Source: Mycobacterium barrassiae (GTDB lineage: Bacteria; Actinomycetota; Actinomycetes; Mycobacteriales; Mycobacteriaceae). Taken from it: a stretch of 64,000 nucleotides of DNA. The stretch spans positions 62,001 through 126,000 of the forward strand of contig NZ_JACKUK010000012.1 in NCBI RefSeq assembly GCF_025822765.1, given 5' to 3'. The notes beneath the pieces were generated by a model, which made no database searches, was not told where the DNA came from, and was given only the letters and a program-made list of their open reading frames with translations. Each line of letters begins with the position of its first letter. Position 1 is the stretch's first letter. The position numbers and the translations under genes were made by a program. Below, piece by piece: positions 32,496 through 41,121 of this stretch.

Positions 32496-32846
32496 ATGAT
32501 GGACATCGCCACCGTCATAGTCACCGCGCTACTCGCGGTGCTCTTCACCTTCTCGGCGAGCATCAAACTGCTCGGGGTTTCCCGGTCCCTTGCCATCCGC
32601 GATCACCTCGGTGTGAAGCCGCTGCACTGGCGCCTCATCGGTGTGTGTGAACTGGCAGGTGTCGTCGGGGTGCTCATCGGGTTGATGTGGGCGCCGATCG
32701 GTATCGCCGCCGCGATCGGCCTCGCACTGCTGGCCGTCGGCGCAACCGCATTCCACCTACGGGCCGGCGATGGCGTTGGCGACACCGCTCCCGCCGTCAT
32801 CGGTATTGCGCTCGCAATCGCCACTGCGGCGCTCTTCGCGGTCTGA
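32496..32846 (+). CDS. DoxX-family small membrane protein
   Basis: A 116-aa protein with four hydrophobic helices (about 4-22, 45-65, 68-85, 95-115) and the DoxX-type pattern FTFSASIKLLGVSRSLAIRDHLGVKPLHWRLIGVCELAGVVGVLIGL. DoxX proteins belong to respiratory or oxidative-stress membrane complexes. The start may be ATG 32496 or 32499; a GTG at 32490 is also in frame. A 178-bp gap separates it from the divergent lipoprotein genes, with no further feature seen in it. Confidence 0.78.
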   Translation: MMDIATVIVTALLAVLFTFSASIKLLGVSRSLAIRDHLGVKPLHWRLIGVCELAGVVGVLIGLMWAPIGIAAAIGLALLAVGATAFHLRAGDGVGDTAPAVIGIALAIATAALFAV

Positions 32847-32897
32847 CGTTGCGGCCGTCACATGTCTTCGTTTGACGTGTTATAGATAACCTAAGTT

Positions 32898-32919
32898 TTC
32901 ATAGTCAGTTGTCTATGAA
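32898..32919 (+). promoter_or_regulatory. TetR autoregulatory operator
   Basis: TTCATAG-N8-CTATGAA, a perfect 7-bp-arm palindrome in an AT-rich patch 19 bp before the ATG of the TetR gene at 32938. A TTGACG hexamer at 32872 and a TAAGTT at 32892 may be promoter elements, with imperfect spacing. Confidence 0.6.
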
Positions 32920-32937
32920 CTCCCCTAAACTGCTGGC

Positions 32938-33528
32938 ATGGCAGCACGCGCCAACAGTTCCGATCCCCGCGCCGAACGGGTCCGCTCCCGTTTGCGCGAG
33001 GCGGCGTTCGCCCTGGCTCACGACGGTCCCGTCGATGCGTTGACGGTCGGCGATATCGTCACCCGCGCCGGCGTCAGCCGGCAGGTCTTCTACCAACACT
33101 TCCGCGACCGCGACGACGCCGTCGCGACCGCGATCTCTGCGGCGTTCGCCGCGGCCGCCGCCGACCACAGCGGCGACCCGCGGACCCGGATCCTCCGCCT
33201 GTTCGACTTCGCGGCCGAGCATCGTTCGGCGTACCGCAACGTCGTACCCAGTGCGGTGACGCAACGTGTCGTCACCGCCTTCCGCGCCGAACTACTCCCC
33301 GCGTGCGAGGAGATCGCCGCACTGGGCATGCCCGCGGTGAGCGCGGTCGCGGCCCTGACTCCGGAAGCCGTGACCCGGTTCCTCGTCGGCGGATTCATGG
33401 AGGTGCTGCGGTCGTGGATGGAAGACCCCGACTCGACTGACCTCAGCGACCGCGTCAACGCGGCACTGGACACCGTCAACGCGCTGCTCGGTCTCACCAC
33501 ATCTACGAATGGACTCCAACATGGGTAG
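32938..33528 (+). CDS. TetR-family transcriptional regulator
   Basis: A 196-aa regulator with the helix-turn-helix ALTVGDIVTRAGVSRQVFYQHFRDRDDAV (about 38-66) and a C-terminal ligand/dimer domain. Its start ATG 32938 is preceded by a palindrome that should be its own operator. Its stop overlaps the start of the next gene by 8 bp (if ATG 33521 is used), so it and the membrane protein are co-expressed and probably form a repressor-efflux pair. Confidence 0.88.
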   Translation: MAARANSSDPRAERVRSRLREAAFALAHDGPVDALTVGDIVTRAGVSRQVFYQHFRDRDDAVATAISAAFAAAAADHSGDPRTRILRLFDFAAEHRSAYRNVVPSAVTQRVVTAFRAELLPACEEIAALGMPAVSAVAALTPEAVTRFLVGGFMEVLRSWMEDPDSTDLSDRVNAALDTVNALLGLTTSTNGLQHG

Positions 33529-34594
33529 ACATCACGCACCCGCCTCGCATCCGGCGCGCGATCGCGCCGCGATCCGCACCATGGTCCTCGCGATGATCGG
33601 TTTGACGGTCTTCGTGCTCGCGATGATCGCAAGCTACTCCGGTGCGTTCGCCAAGCCGACGCTGCATCATCTGACGGTCGCCGTGGCCGGCCCGCAACAG
33701 TTGGTCGACGCGGTCCGCGAGCACGACGGGTTGGTGGCGAACGCGGTCACCGACGATGCCGCGGCGCGCCAACAGGTTTACGAACGCAGCGCCGACGCGG
33801 CGATCGCCGTTGGACCCGCCGGGGAGATGAAGATCTATGTGGCCGGTGGCGGTGGGCGCAGCGTCGCCGCGGCAGCCGAAACCGTCGGTCGCGCGATCGC
33901 AGCCGAGTCGGGACTGTCCGCCACCGTCGAGGACATCGCGCCCACCAGCGCCGGAAACCCTTCGGGCACTGTCGAGTTCTACGCGATCATCTTCATATCG
34001 ATCGGCGCGTCCGTGGGTGCCGCGATCTTCGGCTACCTGATGGGACGGGTGCACAGCCCGACAACGCTCGCCTTGCGAACGATGACCCTCGCCGGCTACT
34101 CGGCGCTGCTGGCAGCCTGCGTGACGGTGTACGTCGACGGTGTGGCGCACGCGCTCACCGGCCATCCGTGGCAGGTGTTCGGCGCGCTCTGGCTGTACTC
34201 GATGGCGGTCGGCGGCGCCATCTCCGGGGTCGCCGCGGCATTCGGCACGGTCGCCTCGATGGCGCTCACTCTGTTTCTCGTCGTGATCGGCAACGCCGCT
34301 GCCGCGGGACCGGTGGGCCTTCCGCTCCTTTCGGGCTTCTACACAACCTTCAATGCGGTGGTGCCGCAGGGTTCTGGCGTCTCGCTGTTGCGCAGCATCG
34401 AATACTTCGGCGGCAACGGTGCGCAGACTCCCCTCGTGACACTGGCGATCTGGGGTGCGGCGGGTTGCCTGCTCGCGGTTCTCGCCACGGCGTCGCGGGT
34501 GAATTATCGTGCCTTACATGAGCGTTTCATCTCCAGTGGCGCCGGGCGAAACCGAGCCCTACTACGACCTCGGCTCCTATCACCGGCCGATTGA
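33521..34594 (+). CDS. Membrane protein, YhgE/DUF3533-like exporter type
   Basis: About 357 aa. One N-terminal helix (TMVLAMIGLTVFVLAMIASYSGAF) is followed by an extracytoplasmic domain (about 45-150), then five more helices (SGTVEFYAIIFISIGASVGAAIFGYL onward). This ABC-2-like architecture is that of YhgE/DUF3533 export proteins. The start ATG 33521 overlaps the TetR stop; an in-frame ATG at 33509 would add four residues. Its 3' end overlaps the next gene by 77 bp, and the last 30 residues are Arg-rich and unlike a conserved domain, so the true end is uncertain. Probable cargo unknown; likely controlled by the neighbouring TetR. Confidence 0.75.
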   Translation: MGRHHAPASHPARDRAAIRTMVLAMIGLTVFVLAMIASYSGAFAKPTLHHLTVAVAGPQQLVDAVREHDGLVANAVTDDAAARQQVYERSADAAIAVGPAGEMKIYVAGGGGRSVAAAAETVGRAIAAESGLSATVEDIAPTSAGNPSGTVEFYAIIFISIGASVGAAIFGYLMGRVHSPTTLALRTMTLAGYSALLAACVTVYVDGVAHALTGHPWQVFGALWLYSMAVGGAISGVAAAFGTVASMALTLFLVVIGNAAAAGPVGLPLLSGFYTTFNAVVPQGSGVSLLRSIEYFGGNGAQTPLVTLAIWGAAGCLLAVLATASRVNYRALHERFISSGAGRNRALLRPRLLSPAD

Positions 34595-36206
34595 ATCGCC
34601 CTCGCCGCAGGCACAGGTGTGGTGTGACCGCGGCCTGGTGTGGTCCTACGCCTTCAATCACGAAGAAGCCATCCGATGCTTCGACCGCGCACTTGAACTC
34701 GACCCCGACCTCGCGATAGCGCGGTGGGGCGTGGCGTACGCGATCGGTCCGAATTACAACAAGGCCTGGGAGGCATTCGATCCCGTCGACCTCGGTGCCG
34801 CCCTGGCCCGGGCGCGGATGGAGTTGAAGCTGGCGACAACAGGTCGCGCGTCGCCGGTCGAGCGGGGATTGATCGAGGCGCTGCAGTCCCGCTTCCCCAC
34901 CGACGATCCGAACGACTCCGAGGCTCTGCAGGCCGGCAGCGCCGCCTACGCCGACGCGATGGCGGCACTGGCGGAGGCCTATCCGGACGACATCGACGTG
35001 CAGGCGCTGACCGCCGACGCGTTGGTCAACGTGACCGCGTGGGCGTTATGGGACACCAGTACCGGTGAGCCAGCCCCGGGCTCGCGGGTCGTCGAGGCCA
35101 AGCACATCCTCGACGCTGCGCTGGCCACCCCCGAGGGCCGCGCGCACCCGGGGATACTGCATCTCTACATCCACACGATGGAGATGTCGACCAGCCCCCA
35201 GGACGCCCTGCCCGCCGCCGACCTGCTACGAGACCTGGTGCCCGATGCCGGACACCTACGGCACATGCCCAGCCACATCGATGTGCTGTGCGGTAACTAC
35301 CGCGATTCGGTGGTGGCCAATCTCAAAGCGGTGCAGGTGGATCGGCGCTTCGTCGAGCACGAGGGTCCGCTGAGTTTCTACTCGCTCTACCGCGCGCATA
35401 ACCTGCATTTCGTGGTGTATTCCGCGATGTTCGAAGGCAATTCGCGAATCGCGCTCGATGCCGCAGCCGAACTGGCCGGGCAACTCACTCCCGAACTGCT
35501 GACCATCGAGTCACCGCCGATGGCCGACTGGCTGGAAGCGTTCGTCCCGTTGCGAACTCACGTGTTGGTCCGATTCGGCCGGTGGGACGACCTGATCGCG
35601 GAGCCACTGCCGGACGACCAGTCGCTGTACTGCAGTACCACCGCCACCATCCACTACGGCCGGGGCGTCGCACACGCCGCAAAGGGCCAACTGGCGCAGG
35701 CGCATGCCGAGCGCGAGGCGTTTTCCACGGCCTACGAGCGCATCCCGGACAGCAGGTACCTGTTCAACAACACCGTGCGCGACATCCTGGCCGTCGCCGC
35801 CGAGATGCTGGACGGCGAAATCGCCTACCGCGAAGGACGATTCGACGAAGCGTTCGCACACCTGAGGCGCGCCATCGAGCTCGACGACTCACTTCCGTAC
35901 GACGAGCCATGGGGCTGGATGCAGCCGACCAGACATGCGTACGGCGCGCTGCTGCTCGAGCAGGGCCACGTCGAAGAAGCGGCGGCGGTGTACGCCGCGG
36001 ACCTCGGCCTCGATCCGACCCTCGCGCGGCCGTGTCAGCATCCTGGCAATGTGTGGAGCCTGCACGGCTATCACGAATGCCTGCAACGCCTCGGACGCAC
36101 CGCCGAAGCCGCGATCATCGGCCAGCAACTGGACCTGATGCTCGCGCGCGCCGACGTACCGATCAAGGCGTCGTGCGCGTGCCGGCTGGAGGTCGCCGCG
36201 GGCTGA
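34518..36206 (+). CDS. Tetratricopeptide-repeat protein
   Basis: About 562 aa of helical repeats. An N-terminal TPR unit (WCDRGLVWSYAFNHEEAIRCFDRALELDPDLAIARWGVAYA) opens the protein. Later TPR-like units surround the HPGILHLYIHTMEMS region, and C-terminal units include GEIAYREGRFDEAFAHLRRAIELDD and YGALLLEQGHVEEAAAVYAADLGLDPT. It is soluble and probably a scaffold. The start is taken as ATG 34518; GTG 34509 is also in frame. It begins inside the preceding membrane gene, which suggests co-translation. Partner unknown. Confidence 0.8.
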   Translation: MSVSSPVAPGETEPYYDLGSYHRPIESPSPQAQVWCDRGLVWSYAFNHEEAIRCFDRALELDPDLAIARWGVAYAIGPNYNKAWEAFDPVDLGAALARARMELKLATTGRASPVERGLIEALQSRFPTDDPNDSEALQAGSAAYADAMAALAEAYPDDIDVQALTADALVNVTAWALWDTSTGEPAPGSRVVEAKHILDAALATPEGRAHPGILHLYIHTMEMSTSPQDALPAADLLRDLVPDAGHLRHMPSHIDVLCGNYRDSVVANLKAVQVDRRFVEHEGPLSFYSLYRAHNLHFVVYSAMFEGNSRIALDAAAELAGQLTPELLTIESPPMADWLEAFVPLRTHVLVRFGRWDDLIAEPLPDDQSLYCSTTATIHYGRGVAHAAKGQLAQAHAEREAFSTAYERIPDSRYLFNNTVRDILAVAAEMLDGEIAYREGRFDEAFAHLRRAIELDDSLPYDEPWGWMQPTRHAYGALLLEQGHVEEAAAVYAADLGLDPTLARPCQHPGNVWSLHGYHECLQRLGRTAEAAIIGQQLDLMLARADVPIKASCACRLEVAAG

Positions 36207-36236
36207 GGCGCGCCGAGGTCCGTAGACTCATCGGTT

Positions 36237-36716
36237 GTGGCCATCAACGACGATGATCTTGAACGCCTAAGCCGTTGTATCGATCTCGCACGTGAAGCCC
36301 TCGAGGACGGTGACGAACCCTTCGGCTCGATCCTCGTCGATGCTGACGGTGAGGTCCGTTTCGAGGACCGCAACCGGGTCAACGACGGCGATGCCACCCA
36401 GCATCCGGAGTTCGCCATCGCGCGCTGGGCCGCCGACAACCTGAGCCCGGCCCAGCGGGCCGCCGCGACCGTGTACACGTCGGGAGAGCACTGCCCGATG
36501 TGTGCGGCGGCGCACGCCTGGGTGGGCCTCGGCCGCATCGTCTACGCGGCGTCGTCGGAACAGCTGACGCAATGGCTGACCGAGTGGGGTGCGCCCCCGT
36601 CGCCGGTGGCTCCGCTGCCGATCACGACGATCGCGCCCCGCGCCGACGTCGATGGGCCAGCGCTGCAGTACGCCGAGACCATGCGGTCGCTCTACGAAGC
36701 GAAGTTCCGGGCATGA
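36237..36716 (+). CDS. Cytidine/nucleoside deaminase-family protein
   Basis: A 159-aa zinc-dependent deaminase. The zinc site is His56-Pro-Glu58 (QHPEFA) and Cys86-Pro-Met-Cys89 (EHCPMC), as in tRNA-adenosine/guanine/cytidine deaminases. It would hydrolytically deaminate a nucleobase or related amino-substituted ring. Start GTG 36237. Its stop overlaps the start of the amylase-type gene by 4 bp (ATGA), so they are coupled, though no metabolic link is obvious. Confidence 0.85.
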   Translation: MAINDDDLERLSRCIDLAREALEDGDEPFGSILVDADGEVRFEDRNRVNDGDATQHPEFAIARWAADNLSPAQRAAATVYTSGEHCPMCAAAHAWVGLGRIVYAASSEQLTQWLTEWGAPPSPVAPLPITTIAPRADVDGPALQYAETMRSLYEAKFRA

Positions 36717-38005
36717 CGGGACCGTCATGGGTCGACCATGTGATCTGGTGGCAGATCTACCCCCTCGGCTTCGTCGGCGCGTACCCGGCGGAGCCGCCCC
36801 CGACCGCCGAGGATCACCGGCTACGCCGCGTCGTCGACTGGCTCGATCACGCCATTGCACTCGGCACGTCGGGCCTCGCGCTCGGGCCGGTCTTCGCGTC
36901 ACTCACCCACGGCTACGACACCACCGACCACTATCGGATCGATCCCCGGCTCGGGGACGACGCCGACTTCGACCATCTGATCGCCGAGGCGCACGGGCGG
37001 GGGCTGCGAGTACTGCTCGACGGCGTCTTCAACCATGTGGGTACCGAGTTCGGCCATATTTCGTGGTTCCGTAAGCGCAGCAACGGTTCTGGTTTCGACA
37101 CCTTCGAAGGCCACGGCGGTCTGATCGCCCTCGACCATGACAACCCCGAGGTGGTCGACTACACCGTCGACGTCATGACGCATTGGCTGGCCCGCGGCGC
37201 CGACGGCTGGCGTCTCGACGCCGCCTACGCGGTCCCCGACCGGTTCTGGGCGCAGGTGCTCCCCCGCGTCCGCTCGGCGTTTCCCGACGCGTGGTTCGTC
37301 GCGGAGGTCATCCACGGCGACTATTCGGCGCGGGTGCGGGACGGCGGATTCGACTCGGTGACACAGTACGAGCTGTGGAAGGCGATCTGGAGCGGTCTCA
37401 ACGACGGCAACTTCCACGAGCTCGACTGGGCGCTGGTGCGGCACAACGAGTTTCTCGACACGTTCGTGCCGATGACGTTCGTCGGGAATCACGACGTCAC
37501 CCGGATCGCGAGCCGCCTCGACAACGCCAAACACCTCGAACACGCGGTGGTCATCCTGCTGACGACCGGTGGCACTCCGAGTATCTATGCCGGTGACGAG
37601 TTCGCCTACCGCGGTGTCAAAGAGGAACGCTTCGGCGGTGACGACGCGGTGCGACCCGAATTCGGTTCTCCGCCAGAGGGTAGCGACGGGCTCGGGCGCG
37701 ACGAGTTCCGGCTGCACCAGCATCTGATCGGATTACGCAGGCGGCATCCATGGCTGCACACGGCCCGCACCTCGCCGCTGAGCGTCACCAATCGGGGCTA
37801 CGTGTACGAAACCCGCAACGGTGCCGACGCTCTGGTGGTGGCGCTCAACATCGACGACGAACCGTTGTCGGTCTCGCTACCCGATGTCGGATTCGATGAG
37901 GGCACAATCCTTGCCGGGTCGGGGGCGCCACCTCAGGACGTCGTCGCATCGGTGCAGGTCGAGCCGCACGGCTGGCTCATCCTCGCGCCAACTGCTCGAT
38001 CGTGA
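36713..38005 (+). CDS. Alpha-amylase family (GH13) glycoside hydrolase
   Basis: A 430-aa GH13 enzyme with a (beta/alpha)8 barrel. Region I is LDGVFNHVG. The nucleophile is Asp in DGWRLDAAY, the acid is Glu in WFVAEVIHG and the transition-state Asp is in FVGNHDVTR. A small C-terminal beta domain follows (about 350-430). No signal peptide is seen, so it is cytosolic and likely acts on oligosaccharides or glycogen-like material. The start ATG 36713 overlaps the deaminase stop. The end overlaps the convergent DUF1810 gene by 29 bp. Confidence 0.9.
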   Translation: MTGPSWVDHVIWWQIYPLGFVGAYPAEPPPTAEDHRLRRVVDWLDHAIALGTSGLALGPVFASLTHGYDTTDHYRIDPRLGDDADFDHLIAEAHGRGLRVLLDGVFNHVGTEFGHISWFRKRSNGSGFDTFEGHGGLIALDHDNPEVVDYTVDVMTHWLARGADGWRLDAAYAVPDRFWAQVLPRVRSAFPDAWFVAEVIHGDYSARVRDGGFDSVTQYELWKAIWSGLNDGNFHELDWALVRHNEFLDTFVPMTFVGNHDVTRIASRLDNAKHLEHAVVILLTTGGTPSIYAGDEFAYRGVKEERFGGDDAVRPEFGSPPEGSDGLGRDEFRLHQHLIGLRRRHPWLHTARTSPLSVTNRGYVYETRNGADALVVALNIDDEPLSVSLPDVGFDEGTILAGSGAPPQDVVASVQVEPHGWLILAPTARS

Positions 38006-38474
38006 GCTCATCCTCGACACCGTCGTACAACCGGTCCAGCACCGCGCGAAAGTCGGCATTGTCGTCGGTCGCCCGGCCGAGCAGCGTCATCGACGAGCGC
38101 ACCTTGAGATCGTCGGGCCAGCCGAAGATCTCGGAGGCCGACGCGCCCTGGATCCCGGCGACCACCCGTGCGCATTCCCGCAGTCGTGGGCCCAGCACGT
38201 CATGGTCGAGGTAGGCCTTGGCCTCCGCCAGTGACCTGATGCCGTAGCGGTGCGCGGTCGCACTTCGGCCGAGGGACTGCAACTGGGGAAAGATGAACCA
38301 GATCCAGTGGCTGCGCTTGCGGCCACCACGCAACTCTTCGAGCACAGTGTCGTAGACGCGATCCTGCGCTTCGACGAAGCGCCGAAGATCAAACGGATCG
38401 TCACGATCGGATGCCGACAATTTCCGCACTGCTCCCTCGGAGGCAAGTCTTGCAAGATAGTCTTTGTCTTTCAA
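37977..38474 (-). CDS. DUF1810-family protein (Rv1873 orthologue)
   Basis: About 165 aa, mostly helical. The family core DPFDLRRFVEAQDRVYDTVLEELRGGRKRSHWIWFIFPQLQSLG and a repeat-like later half are typical of DUF1810, the family of M. tuberculosis Rv1873 (structure known, function unknown). TTG 38474 is the first start; GTG 38429 is closer to the usual family N-terminus. It is divergent from lldD2 with only 22 bp between. It converges on the amylase gene with a 29-bp overlap. Confidence 0.82.
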   Translation of the reverse strand: MKDKDYLARLASEGAVRKLSASDRDDPFDLRRFVEAQDRVYDTVLEELRGGRKRSHWIWFIFPQLQSLGRSATAHRYGIRSLAEAKAYLDHDVLGPRLRECARVVAGIQGASASEIFGWPDDLKVRSSMTLLGRATDDNADFRAVLDRLYDGVEDELTIEQLARG

Positions 38475-38496
38475 TGACTATCGTCGAACGTAGCTG

Positions 38497-39729
38497 ATGA
38501 AGCGCCGTCTACCGCGACCACAGGAACTCGCGCCGCTGCTGCAGTTCCGCAAGCCGCGCCTGAACCTCACCCGTCGCCGCCTCGACAGCGCGCTGACGAT
38601 CGAGGATCTGCGTCGCGTCGCCAAACGCCGCACACCGAAGGCGGCGTTCGACTACACCGACGGGGCAGCCGAGGAGGAACTGTCGCTGGCCCGCGCGCGG
38701 CAAGCCTTCCGCGACATCGAGTTCCATCCGACCATCCTGCGCGATGTCGCGAAAGTCGATACCGGCGCCACCGTGCTCGGCGACCGGGTGGAGCTGCCGT
38801 TCGGCATCGCGCCCACCGGGTTTACCCGGCTGATGCAGACCGAGGGCGAGATCGCCGGTGCGCACGCCGCCGCCCGCGCGGGCATCCCGTTTTGCCTGTC
38901 CACCCTCGGAACGATGTCCATCGAGGACGTCAAGGCCGCAAACCCGCATGGGCGCAACTGGTTTCAGCTGTACATGTGGAAGGACCGCGACCGGTCGATG
39001 GCCCTGGTCGAGCGTGCCGCCGCCGCGGGGTTCGACACGCTGCTCGTCACGGTCGACGTACCCGTCGCCGGCGCCCGCCTGCGCGACACTCGCAACGGCA
39101 TGTCCATCCCACCGGCGTTGACTCTGCGCACCGTGCTCGACGCGGTCCCGCACCCGGGCTGGTGGTTCGACCTGCTGACCACCGAACCGCTGTCGTTCGC
39201 CTCGCTGGACCGCTGGCCCGGCACCGTCGCCCAGTATCTGGACACCATGTTCGACCCGACCGTGACGTTCGAGGATCTCGCGTGGATCAAGACGCAGTGG
39301 CCGAACAAGCTGGTGGTCAAGGGAATTCAGACACTCGAGGACGCGAAATCGGTGGTGGACCTCGGCGTGGACGGAATCGTGCTGTCCAATCACGGCGGCC
39401 GGCAGCTCGACCGCGCGCCGGTGCCGTTCCACCTGCTGCCGTTTGTCGCCCGCGAGGTCGGCCGCGACACAGAGGTTTTGCTGGACACCGGGATCATGTC
39501 CGGCGCCGACGTCGTCGCGGCGATCGCGTTGGGTGCGCGGTTCACGCTGGTGGGCCGGGCCTATCTGTACGGGCTGATGGCCGGCGGCGAGGCGGGCGTC
39601 GACCGCGCCATCGCGATCCTGTCGCGCCAGGTCAGCCGCACGATGCGGTTGCTAGGGGTGACGTCGCTCGACGAACTGACCCCGCGCCACGTGACGCAGC
39701 TGCACCGCCTCCTTCCGCGCGTGCCCTAG
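38497..39729 (+). CDS. lldD2: L-lactate dehydrogenase (FMN, quinone-linked) LldD2
   Basis: A 410-aa FMN-dependent alpha-hydroxy-acid dehydrogenase that oxidises L-lactate to pyruvate and passes electrons to the respiratory chain. The N-terminal [13 protein letters not shown] and the FMN/active-site motif [16 protein letters not shown], whose His is the base, are present. The C-terminus [14 protein letters not shown] is the family end. The gene order DUF1810-lldD2 matches M. tuberculosis Rv1873-Rv1872c. A possible hairpin lies at its stop (39715-39737). The product is probably peripheral to the membrane. Confidence 0.92.
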   Translation: MKRRLPRPQELAPLLQFRKPRLNLTRRRLDSALTIEDLRRVAKRRTPKAAFDYTDGAAEEELSLARARQAFRDIEFHPTILRDVAKVDTGATVLGDRVELPFGIAPTGFTRLMQTEGEIAGAHAAARAGIPFCLSTLGTMSIEDVKAANPHGRNWFQLYMWKDRDRSMALVERAAAAGFDTLLVTVDVPVAGARLRDTRNGMSIPPALTLRTVLDAVPHPGWWFDLLTTEPLSFASLDRWPGTVAQYLDTMFDPTVTFEDLAWIKTQWPNKLVVKGIQTLEDAKSVVDLGVDGIVLSNHGGRQLDRAPVPFHLLPFVAREVGRDTEVLLDTGIMSGADVVAAIALGARFTLVGRAYLYGLMAGGEAGVDRAIAILSRQVSRTMRLLGVTSLDELTPRHVTQLHRLLPRVP

Positions 39730-39737
39730 GTGCGCGG
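39715..39737 (+). terminator. Possible hairpin terminator at lldD2 stop
   Basis: CCGCGC-N11-GCGCGG, a 6-bp perfect GC stem spanning the stop codon, followed by a short T-containing stretch (GTTTC). Rest of the gap to 39935: a 10-bp palindrome GCGATATCGC at 39817-39826 and an imperfect ACCGG/CCGGT repeat, both of unknown meaning. Confidence 0.4.
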
Positions 39738-39839
39738 CGTTTCACTCTATTCACACTGGTCACACCTGAGATCGGCGTTCGGTGAGTCCTCGCCGAGTCG
39801 GAATCGTTAGCCAACCGCGATATCGCAACCGAGTGTTGA

Positions 39840-40940
<1,101 letters not shown>

Positions 40941-40954
40941 TTCCACCCACAACC

Positions 40955-40991
40955 AGGGAGCCTGCCGTACCCCCCGAACGGCAGGCTCCCT
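40955..40991 (+). terminator. Strong intrinsic terminator after antigen 85 gene
   Basis: Perfect 14-bp stem AGGGAGCCTGCCGT / ACGGCAGGCTCCCT with a 9-nt C-rich loop, 14 bp after the stop, followed by GTCATTTCC. One of the best hairpins in the window. Confidence 0.85.
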
Positions 40992-41003
40992 GTCATTTCC
41001 GTG

Positions 41004-41054
41004 CGATTTGTGTGCGTTCGGGCGCGCTCAGCGCTCCTGAACGCACACAAATCG
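41004..41054. repeat. Long palindrome between antigen 85 and lon genes
   Basis: Perfect 16-bp arms CGATTTGTGTGCGTTC / GAACGCACACAAATCG around a 19-nt centre. It lies 12 bp past the antigen 85 terminator and about 35 bp before the lon regulatory region. It may be a second terminator or an extragenic palindrome. Confidence 0.75.
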
Positions 41055-41064
41055 CCGGGAATCC

Positions 41065-41091
41065 GGGAACAAAGTGAGCCTGTCCAAGGTT
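41065..41091 (+). promoter_or_regulatory. Possible ECF (SigH/SigE-type) promoter of lon
   Basis: GGGAAC at 41065-41070, 18 bp, then GTT at 41089-41091, close to the mycobacterial stress-sigma pattern GGAAC-N18-GTT. The initiating ATG is at 41122. The right edge overlaps the HspR-like repeat below. Confidence 0.5.
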
Positions 41092-41109
41092 GAGTCCATC
41101 TGACTGAAC
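41089..41109 (+). promoter_or_regulatory. HAIR-like inverted repeat (HspR site) upstream of lon
   Basis: GTTGAGT-N7-ACTGAAC resembles the HspR-associated inverted repeat CTTGAGT-N7-ACTCAAG (left half 6 of 7, right half 5 of 7). It ends 12 bp before the lon ATG and covers the -10 region. HspR is known to repress lon in Streptomyces. Confidence 0.6.
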
Positions 41110-41121
41110 TTTGGAGGATTC

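Noticed and set aside
39817-39826. GCGATATCGC palindrome as a regulator site for the antigen 85 gene
   Set aside because: Only 10 bp, over 100 bp upstream, and no promoter element near it; too weak to call.
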